This document shows, piece after piece, positions 1 to 5,658 of a stretch of DNA of 5,658 nucleotides. The notes beneath the pieces were generated by a model. That model saw only the letters and a program-made list of their open reading frames with translations, made no database searches and was not told the origin of the DNA. This stretch comes from Solirubrobacterales bacterium. GTDB taxonomy: Bacteria > Actinomycetota > Thermoleophilia > Solirubrobacterales > Solirubrobacteraceae. The translations under genes and the position numbers were made by a program. The stretch spans positions 1-5,658 of the forward strand of contig JAOPZO010000201.1 of NCBI GenBank assembly GCA_025964065.1, written 5' to 3'. Numbering within the stretch: the stretch's first letter is position 1; each line of letters starts with the position of its first letter.

Positions 1-504
1 GACGGCGGGCCGCTGCGGCCGCTGCACGCCGCGCTGCGCGGCGCGTTCCGGGCCTTCGAGCTGCGCGCCCCGGGTGAGCTGGACGCCGAGGTCGGCCCGG
101 GCGTCGACGAGCTCTCCGACGCGCACCAGGTCGCGGTCCTGCGGGTCGTCGAGGCGGCGCTCGGCAACGCGCGCCTGCACAGCGACGCCCACTCGGTCGT
201 CGTCCGCGTCCACCGGACGGCCGCCGGGGTCGAGGTGCTCGTCCGCGACGACGGCCGCGGCTTCCGGGTCGAGGACGCGATGGTCACCGCCCGCGCCTCG
301 GGCCGCATGGGGCTGCTCGGCATGGCCGGGCGCGCCCGGGCGCTCGGCGGCGAGTGCACGGTCACGAGCGCCGAGGGCGCCGGGACCGAGGTCCGGCTCG
401 TCCTCCCGCGCTCCTACTCCGCGGCGTCGACCGCGGCCGGGATCCCGGCGCGCATCGCGAACGCCGCGGCGCCCGTGCGGCTGGAGACGTCGAGCTTCCG
501 GTAG
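1..504 (+). CDS. NarL-family sensor histidine kinase, C-terminal ATPase part (5' cut by window edge)
   Basis: The frame is open from base 1 to a TAG at 502-504 and gives 167 visible residues; the sensor and HisKA_3 (phospho-acceptor His) parts lie outside the window. The visible part is a HATPase_c domain of the NarX/DegS type. It has an N-box region at about 47-61 with N56 and H60, a G1 box DDGRGF at 83-88, and a glycine-rich G2 region at 101-117 (GRMGLLGMAGRARALGG) leading to GTEVRLVLP at 128-136. By family knowledge it autophosphorylates with ATP and passes phosphate to a response regulator. The N-box Glu that normally sits four residues before the Asn is Ala here (A52), with a Glu one residue earlier (E51). 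The domain ends near residue 138. The last ~29 residues have no family likeness and are encoded opposite the 3' end of the response regulator gene, so they may be a read-through tail. The convergent regulator is the obvious candidate partner, by inference. Confidence 0.87.
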   Translation, partial: DGGPLRPLHAALRGAFRAFELRAPGELDAEVGPGVDELSDAHQVAVLRVVEAALGNARLHSDAHSVVVRVHRTAAGVEVLVRDDGRGFRVEDAMVTARASGRMGLLGMAGRARALGGECTVTSAEGAGTEVRLVLPRSYSAASTAAGIPARIANAAAPVRLETSSFR

Positions 505-1052
505 ACGTTCGAGAGGTGGAACTTCACCGTCTGCTCGGTGACGACGAGCTCCCGCGCGATCCGCTTGTTCGCCCAGCCCGCGACGACGCCGCTCAGCACC
601 TCGACCTCACGGTCGCTCAGCCCCGTGGCCCGCTGCGCGTGCGCCGTCCGGCTCTCGGGCGCCACCCCCGTCGGGAAGAAGGCCGTTCCCAGCCACGCCT
701 GGCGCATCGCCGCCGGCAGGTCGGACGGATCGATCGCCTTCGAGATCCAGCCCGCGGCCCCGCGGCGCAGCGCGTCGGCGACCTCGGGCGGGTCGCCCGT
801 CGCGGAGATGAGGACGACCTTGACCGCCGGGTGGTCGTCCTGCAGCCGGTCGAGGCACTGGAGCCCGTCCAGGTCCGGCATGCGGACGTCGCAGAGGACC
901 ATGTCCGGGCGCAGGCGCGAGACCATCGGCAGGACGTGCGGGCCGGTGTCCGTCGTGCCGACGACGTCGAAGTCGGGGGACGCGGTGAGCGCCCCGGTGA
1001 GCGCGTCGAGCATGAGCTGGTGGTCGTCGGCGATGAGGACGCTCACGGGCAT
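414..1052 (-). CDS. NarL/FixJ-type response regulator, REC + LuxR HTH
   Basis: This 212-residue protein has the usual length of a two-domain NarL-type regulator. The receiver domain (about 3-120) has the acidic pair D9-D10, phospho-acceptor D55 in LCDVRMPDLDG, switch residue S83 and conserved K105. The LuxR/GerE DNA-binding domain spans about 143-203, with LSDREVEVL and the recognition helix region TEQTVKFHLSNVYRKL. It should bind DNA as a dimer once phosphorylated and control transcription in the cytoplasm. I chose the ATG at 1050-1052 because the REC domain begins at once (MPVSVLIADDHQ). An in-frame ATG at 1080-1082 would add ten residues and sits just after AGCAGG, so it remains possible. 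Neither start has a strong ribosome site. The gene faces the kinase fragment, overlapping it by 91 bases, rather than following it in an operon. Upstream is a divergent spacer with a palindrome that could be an operator or leader hairpin. Confidence 0.94.
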   Translation of the reverse strand: MPVSVLIADDHQLMLDALTGALTASPDFDVVGTTDTGPHVLPMVSRLRPDMVLCDVRMPDLDGLQCLDRLQDDHPAVKVVLISATGDPPEVADALRRGAAGWISKAIDPSDLPAAMRQAWLGTAFFPTGVAPESRTAHAQRATGLSDREVEVLSGVVAGWANKRIARELVVTEQTVKFHLSNVYRKLDVSSRTGAAAFAMRAGIPAAVDAAE

Positions 1053-1090
1053 GTTCCGCGATTCGGCACGACGCACCGGCATCCTGCTCG

Positions 1091-1121
1091 CCGAAGGTCC
1101 AGTTCCCGGCTGGACCTCCGG
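1091..1121 (-). promoter_or_regulatory. Inverted repeat / hairpin upstream of the response regulator
   Basis: Two 12-base arms (1091-1102 and 1110-1121) flank a 7-base spacer. The core AGGTCCAG / CTGGACCT is perfectly complementary. One of the 12 pairs is imperfect in DNA (A1094 against C1118). In a minus-strand RNA that pair becomes G-U, so all 12 positions can pair. It ends 38 bases upstream of the chosen regulator start and lies in the 160-base spacer between divergent genes. It could be an operator for a dimeric regulator (including autoregulation), a leader hairpin, or a terminator without a U-tract stopping read-through from the carboxylase side. No T-run follows. The structure is seen; its role is inference. 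Confidence 0.55.
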
Positions 1122-1164
1122 GGGGTGCGCGGCGGTCCGGCCGTCGCCAGGCTGCGGGACAGTC

Positions 1165-1206
1165 GCCGGCCCAATGGGGGTGCCGGCAGGAGGCTCCCGG
1201 GGGGGA
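1165..1206 (+). promoter_or_regulatory. Leader of the small membrane protein: GCCGGC stem and ribosome-binding candidates
   Basis: GCCGGC occurs at 1165-1170 and 1182-1187 and can pair across an 11-base loop in a plus-strand transcript. It is followed directly by AGGAGG (1188-1193), a full match to the Shine-Dalgarno core, but this lies 19 bases before the ATG at 1213, longer than the usual 5-9. No ATG, GTG or TTG lies at normal spacing after it. The G-run with a final A at 1199-1206 sits 6 bases before the ATG and may be the working site, or the AGGAGG may be used with poor spacing. Confidence 0.35.
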
Positions 1207-1212
1207 CCCAGC

Positions 1213-1416
1213 ATGCAGCTCCACGTCGTGATGACCGCACTCGCCTCGCAGGCCGCCGACGGGGCGCAGGTCGTGACCCAGTACGGGATGGTGCTGGCGC
1301 TCGTCCTGGTCCTGACCGCCGTCGCGCTCGTGGTCGGCGTGCTCGTGGCGGTCGTGACCGTCGGCTCGATGGCCGTGCTCGGCCGGGAGGAGCCGGGCGG
1401 CGCCGCCACGCCCTAG
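1213..1416 (+). CDS. Small single-pass membrane protein, weakly Flp-pilin-like
   Basis: I do not recognise this 67-residue protein by family. It has a short polar N-terminus (1-23), one long hydrophobic segment (about 24-56, rich in V, L, A), and a short charged, Gly/Pro-rich tail (GREEPGGAATP). No cleavable signal peptide precedes the hydrophobic stretch, so it should be an inner-membrane protein. Support for coding is near-uniform G/C at third positions, a purine-rich run before the ATG, a start in a divergent spacer and a hydrophobicity pattern unlike the arginine-rich shadow frames. The join GAQVVTQYGMVLAL resembles Flp/Tad pilin N-termini, where Glu-Tyr stands before the hydrophobic helix, but here Gln replaces the Glu and the Gly does not sit at the canonical -1 position. 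No tad genes are in the window. It is transcribed divergently from the response regulator, so it could be a target of that regulator, by inference only. Confidence 0.65.
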   Translation: MQLHVVMTALASQAADGAQVVTQYGMVLALVLVLTAVALVVGVLVAVVTVGSMAVLGREEPGGAATP

Positions 1417-1587
1417 CGTCCACGACGTCCCCGGGCCGCGGTCGTCGACGGCGATGTCCTGGGTGGTCGCGGACGGCACCCGGGTCCAGATCCCCGCCGA
1501 GGCGGACGACGCGCCCGCGAGGGTGACGGCGAACGTGAGCACGACGACGGCGAGACGGCGCCCGGTGCGCCATCTGCTCCGCCGTCA
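1417..1587 (-). pseudogene. 5' remnant of a secreted-protein gene (signal peptide + short mature start)
   Basis: Between the small protein and the carboxylase, the minus strand frame after a TGA (1587-1585) encodes an Arg-rich n-region, then LAVVVLTFAVTLAGASSASA, then GIWTRVPSATTQDIAVDD. This is a textbook Sec signal peptide with an A-x-A site and a mature start reminiscent of WT-x-hydrophobic-x-S-x-TT-x-D beginnings of BNR/beta-propeller-like secreted proteins. Third positions are nearly all G/C. The frame has no start before the signal sequence: only a GTG at 1542, inside the hydrophobic core. An ATG at 1573 after GGCGGAG is in another frame, as if one indel separated start from signal peptide. 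Downstream the frame loses protein-like character where it runs antisense to the small membrane gene. It lies 57 bases after the carboxylase stop on the same strand. A leaderless GTG-started short peptide is the alternative. The BNR likeness is from memory and weak. Confidence 0.45.
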
Positions 1588-1629
1588 GTGCTCCGACAGC
1601 CCCGGCGGGGTGCCTTTCCGCCCTCGGTG

Positions 1630-3201
<1,572 letters not shown>

Positions 3202-3261
3202 TTCGCGCGGGATCCTAGTCAGCAGGGTGCGTCGGGAGTCCTCCGGGCAGACTCCGGGGCA
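3202..3261. promoter_or_regulatory. 60-base bidirectional promoter region between pccB and the epoxide hydrolase
   Basis: The two divergent ATGs are only 60 bases apart, so their promoters must lie in this spacer or inside the opposite gene. For pccB (minus strand), TAGGAT at 3217-3212 fits an actinobacterial -10 (TAnnnT). It would start transcription a few bases before the ATG, and no convincing ribosome site is present, consistent with a leaderless or near-leaderless mRNA. No clear -35 is seen. An inverted repeat GGAGTC (3235-3240) / GACTCC (3250-3255) with a 9-base spacer lies close to the hydrolase start and could be an operator; CTCCGGG also recurs directly at 3241-3247 and 3252-3258. 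Roles are inferred. Confidence 0.4.
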
Positions 3262-4146
3262 ATGGCTCGCCCCTTCCCGCCCGCTCCCGGCGTCTCCCAC
3301 GCCTTCCACGACGTCGCCACCGGGATCCGCCTGCACGTCGCCGAGGCGGGACCCGAGGACGGGCCGCCCGTGGTGCTCCTCCACGGCTGGCCGCAGCACT
3401 GGTGGTGCTGGCGCGGGGTCATCGGGCCGCTCGCCGACGCGGGCTTCCGCGTGATCGCGCCGGACCTCCGCGGCTCGGGCTGGAGCGACGCGCCGCCCAC
3501 GGGCTACGACAAGGAGCAGTTCGCGAGCGACGTCCTCGCGCTGCTCGACGCGATGGGAATCGAGCGCACCGCGTTCGTCGGGCACGACTGGGGCGGTTGG
3601 ACGGGGCAGCTCGTCGCGCTGCGGGCGCCCGAGCGGATCTCGCAACTCGTCCTCTGCAACATCGCGCCGGTCTGGGGCGCGCCGAAGCTCGAGATGGCCC
3701 GCAACGCGTGGCGCTACGGCTACCAGGTCGTCGGCGTGCCGAAGCTCGGGCCGGCGCTGCAGCGCTCGGGGCTCTTCCGTCGGAGCCTGCCGATCCCCGA
3801 CCCGGCCGCCCGCGCGGAGTTCGCCGCGGCGATGCGGGAGCCGCAGCGCGCCGAGGCGGGCTCGCTCATCTACCGCACGTTCGTGACCCAGGAGGCGCCC
3901 GCGCTCCTGCGCGGCCGCTACGACGCGCAGCGGCTGACGATGCCGACGCTCGTCCTGCACGGCACCGCGGACCCGGTCATCCGCCCGTTCCAGGTCGAGG
4001 TGTTCCGCGAGCACGCCGACGACCTGCGCATCGAATGGGTGCACGGGACGGGGCACTTCATCGCCGACGAGGAGCCCGCGCTCGTCGCCGAGCACGTCCT
4101 GGCGTTCCTCGGCACCGGCGCGCGGGCAGACGGGCGGCATGGCTGA
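3262..4146 (+). CDS. Alpha/beta-hydrolase, epoxide hydrolase type
   Basis: This 294-residue protein is of normal length for a soluble bacterial epoxide hydrolase. It has the HGWP oxyanion motif (41-44), DLRGSGWSD (68-76), and a nucleophile elbow GHDWGG (107-112) whose nucleophile is Asp109, not Ser. That places it with epoxide hydrolases and haloalkane dehalogenases rather than esterases. The charge-relay acid is probably D237 in LHGTADPVIRP and the base H265 in GTGHFIADEEP. The lid (about 136-215) holds tyrosines (Y152, Y154, Y204) that could provide the epoxide-activating pair. HGxP plus lid Tyr favours epoxide hydrolase, adding water to an epoxide to give a vicinal diol; dehalogenase is the main alternative. 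Substrate is unknown. There is no signal peptide, so it is cytoplasmic. The ATG at 3262 starts right before family homology. It overlaps the following oxidoreductase gene by 8 bases, implying co-transcription and coupled translation, and diverges from pccB. Confidence 0.92.
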   Translation: MARPFPPAPGVSHAFHDVATGIRLHVAEAGPEDGPPVVLLHGWPQHWWCWRGVIGPLADAGFRVIAPDLRGSGWSDAPPTGYDKEQFASDVLALLDAMGIERTAFVGHDWGGWTGQLVALRAPERISQLVLCNIAPVWGAPKLEMARNAWRYGYQVVGVPKLGPALQRSGLFRRSLPIPDPAARAEFAAAMREPQRAEAGSLIYRTFVTQEAPALLRGRYDAQRLTMPTLVLHGTADPVIRPFQVEVFREHADDLRIEWVHGTGHFIADEEPALVAEHVLAFLGTGARADGRHG

Positions 4147-5658
4147 GGCCGTCGTCATCGGGGCGGGGCAGAACGGGCTCGCCGCGGCGATCCGGCTCGC
4201 GGGCGCGGGCCTCTCGGTGACGGTGCTCGAAGCCGCGGACGCCCCGGGCGGCGCGGTGCGCACCCAGGAGCTCACCCTCCCCGGCTTCCTGCACGACGCG
4301 TATTCCGCGGTCTACCCCGCGAGCGTCGCGTCGCCCGTCTTCGCCGCGATGCCGCTGCACCGCCACGGGCTCGAGTGGGTCCACCCGGCCGCGTGCGTCG
4401 CGCATACGCTCACCCCCGAGCGCTCCGCCGTGCTCTACCGCGACCTCGGCGCCACCGCCGCGTCGCTCAACGACCTGCGCCCGGGCGACGGCGACCGCTG
4501 GGTCGACTTCGTGCAGCCGTTCGTCGACGCCTGGGACGCGGTCCGGGCCACGATGCTCAGCGGCTTCCCGCCCGTCGGCGGGCCGCTCAAGCTCCTCGCG
4601 CAGGCCGGGCCGGCGCAGAGCCTCCGCTTCGCGTCGCTGCTCGTCGGCTCCTCCGACGCCCTCGGCCGCGACCTCTTCGAGGGCCAGGACGCGCGGGCCT
4701 GGCTGAACTCCGCGGCCACGCACGGCGACACGCCGCCGAACGGCCGCGGCTCCGCGATCGCCGCGTTCTACCTCAACCTCATGGGGCACACCGTGGGCTG
4801 GCCGAGCCCGCGCGGCGGCTCCGAGCGGATCACGGACGCACTCGTCTCGCACCTCGCCGAGCTCGGCGGGAGCGTGCGGACGGGAGCGCGGGTCGTGAAG
4901 GTCCACTCGCGCGACCGGCGCGTGACGGGCGTTGAGCTCGCGGGTGGGGAGCGGGTCCCGGCGGCGCTCGTCATCGCCGACGTCATGCCGCACGCGCTCG
5001 CCGAGATGGCGGGCGACGGGCTGCCGCTGCGGTACCGCCGGGCGCTGCGGCGCTACGTCTACGGGCCGGCGACGCTGAAGGTCGACTGGGCGCTGGACGG
5101 GCCGATCCCGTGGAGCGACCCGGAGGTCCGCGGCGCGGGCACCGTGCACGTCGCGGGCACCCAGACGGAGTTCCTCACCACCGTCCGGCAGAGTCAGCAC
5201 GGGCTTCCGGAGAAGCCGTTCCTGCTGCTGGGCCAGCAGTCCGTGGCAGACCCGACGCGCGCGCCGGCCGGAAGGCACACGGCCTGGGCGTACACGCACG
5301 GGCCCTCGCGCGGCGTCGACTGGGCGGCGGCCGAGCCGTTCCACGTCGCGCGCATGGAGGCGCAGATCGAGCGCTTCGCGCCCGGGTTCTCCGAGCGGGT
5401 CCTCGCGCGGAACGTCGCGGGCCCGGCGGCGCTGGAGCGCGACGACGCGAACCTCGTCCACGGCGACGTCGGCGGCGGGAGCTACAGGCTCTCCCAGGTC
5501 GTCTTCCGCCCGACCGTCGGCCTCTCGCCGTACCGCACGCCGCTGCGCGGCCTCTTCCTCGGAAGCGCCGCGGCGTTCCCGGGCGGCGCGGTCCACGGCG
5601 TGCCGGGCTCGAGGACGTCGCGGGCTTCGTGCTCCGGCAGGCCGGCGACGGCGAGGAG
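4139..5658 (+). CDS. COG1233-type FAD-dependent oxidoreductase (phytoene-dehydrogenase-like), 3' end cut or frame-shifted
   Basis: The frame from ATG 4139 stays open to the window edge (506 full codons). The N-terminus is a classic FAD dinucleotide-binding fold: VVIGAGQNGLAAAIRLAGAG (5-24, GxGxxG at 8-13), E31 ending the second strand, then PGGAVRT (36-42). The middle has HDAYSAVYPASVASPVF, typical of COG1233 proteins that resemble phytoene desaturases and human PYROXD2. The second FAD motif is GLFLGSAAAFPGGAVHG (471-487). Such enzymes oxidise C-C or C-N bonds in isoprenoids or other hydrophobic substrates; the substrate here is unknown. The start overlaps the hydrolase stop (ATGGCTGA), suggesting coupled translation. 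After residue 490 the frame becomes Arg/Ser-rich. From 5608 the -1 frame reads LEDVAGFVLRQAGDGEE with all G/C third positions, a more natural C-terminus. This suggests a one-base deletion near 5606-5608, real or from sequencing. Whether the shifted gene ends soon after 5658 cannot be seen. Confidence 0.9.
   Translation, partial: MAEAVVIGAGQNGLAAAIRLAGAGLSVTVLEAADAPGGAVRTQELTLPGFLHDAYSAVYPASVASPVFAAMPLHRHGLEWVHPAACVAHTLTPERSAVLYRDLGATAASLNDLRPGDGDRWVDFVQPFVDAWDAVRATMLSGFPPVGGPLKLLAQAGPAQSLRFASLLVGSSDALGRDLFEGQDARAWLNSAATHGDTPPNGRGSAIAAFYLNLMGHTVGWPSPRGGSERITDALVSHLAELGGSVRTGARVVKVHSRDRRVTGVELAGGERVPAALVIADVMPHALAEMAGDGLPLRYRRALRRYVYGPATLKVDWALDGPIPWSDPEVRGAGTVHVAGTQTEFLTTVRQSQHGLPEKPFLLLGQQSVADPTRAPAGRHTAWAYTHGPSRGVDWAAAEPFHVARMEAQIERFAPGFSERVLARNVAGPAALERDDANLVHGDVGGGSYRLSQVVFRPTVGLSPYRTPLRGLFLGSAAAFPGGAVHGVPGSRTSRASCSGRPATAR

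Noticed and set aside
1122..1212. Possible c-di-GMP or other riboswitch in the leader of the small pilin-like gene
   Set aside because: I looked for the conserved GEMM-type segments and GNRA loop/receptor and did not see them; only generic GC-rich stems are present.
1053..1409. N-terminal extension of the response regulator to an upstream start at 1409 (331 residues)
   Set aside because: The extra 119 residues are Thr/Ser/Pro-rich shadow sequence antisense to the small membrane gene, and the REC domain begins exactly at the ATG at 1052.
354..1526. 390-residue plus-strand open frame across the response regulator and small gene
   Set aside because: It is Arg-rich and low in complexity, without domain features, and conflicts with the better-supported regulator and small membrane protein.
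1600..1610. CCCC-GGC-GGGG hairpin downstream of pccB as a terminator
   Set aside because: The stem is only four pairs with a 3-base loop and no U-tract; such hairpins are common by chance at this GC content.
3202..4275. N-terminal extension of the carboxylase to an upstream start at 4275
   Set aside because: The added residues are antisense to the epoxide hydrolase, Arg/Ala-rich and unlike any carboxylase. Family homology starts at the ATG at 3201.
4058..5596. 512-residue minus-strand open frame opposite the oxidoreductase
   Set aside because: Its composition is dominated by Arg, Ala, Asp and Val with no recognisable fold. It is a by-product of high GC opposite a well-supported FAD enzyme.

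Overview
This window of very high GC DNA, with G or C at nearly every third codon position, looks like chromosomal sequence from an actinobacterium. The NarL/LuxR-type signalling genes, the actinobacterial-style acyl-CoA carboxylase beta subunit and the epoxide hydrolase plus COG1233 oxidoreductase pair fit that group. Thermoleophilia/Solirubrobacterales is my guess, inferred from style only. I see no RNA genes, insertion sequences, CRISPR array or replication origin.

Left part (1-1629): the C-terminal ATPase half of a NarL-family sensor kinase (+, cut by the window edge) converges on and overlaps by 91 bases a complete NarL/LuxR-type response regulator (-). Upstream of the regulator is a 160-base divergent spacer with a strong inverted repeat (1091-1121). 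A 67-residue single-membrane-segment protein (+) of unknown function follows, with slight likeness to Flp-type pilins. Between it and the carboxylase lies a short coding-like stretch on the minus strand. It encodes a good signal peptide and about 25 more residues but has no in-frame start and no body, so I read it as the broken 5' end of a lost secreted-protein gene.

Middle (1630-3201): a complete beta (carboxyltransferase) subunit of a propionyl-CoA/acyl-CoA carboxylase (-). It keeps the Asp that marks propionyl-CoA preference in characterised homologues. Its biotin-carrying alpha subunit is not in the window.

Right part (3262-5658): a two-gene unit (+) divergent from the carboxylase across only 60 bases. 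It comprises an alpha/beta-hydrolase of the epoxide hydrolase type and, overlapping it by 8 bases, a COG1233 (phytoene-dehydrogenase-like) FAD oxidoreductase that runs to the window edge. The oxidoreductase appears to shift reading frame just after its last FAD-binding motif. A shared control region could tie carboxylase expression to the hydrolase/oxidoreductase pair, but no common pathway can be proved from sequence. I did not find a clear undescribed multi-gene system. The best leads are the altered kinase N-box, the divergent-spacer hairpin, the small pilin-like protein, the secreted-protein remnant and the frame change near 5606.
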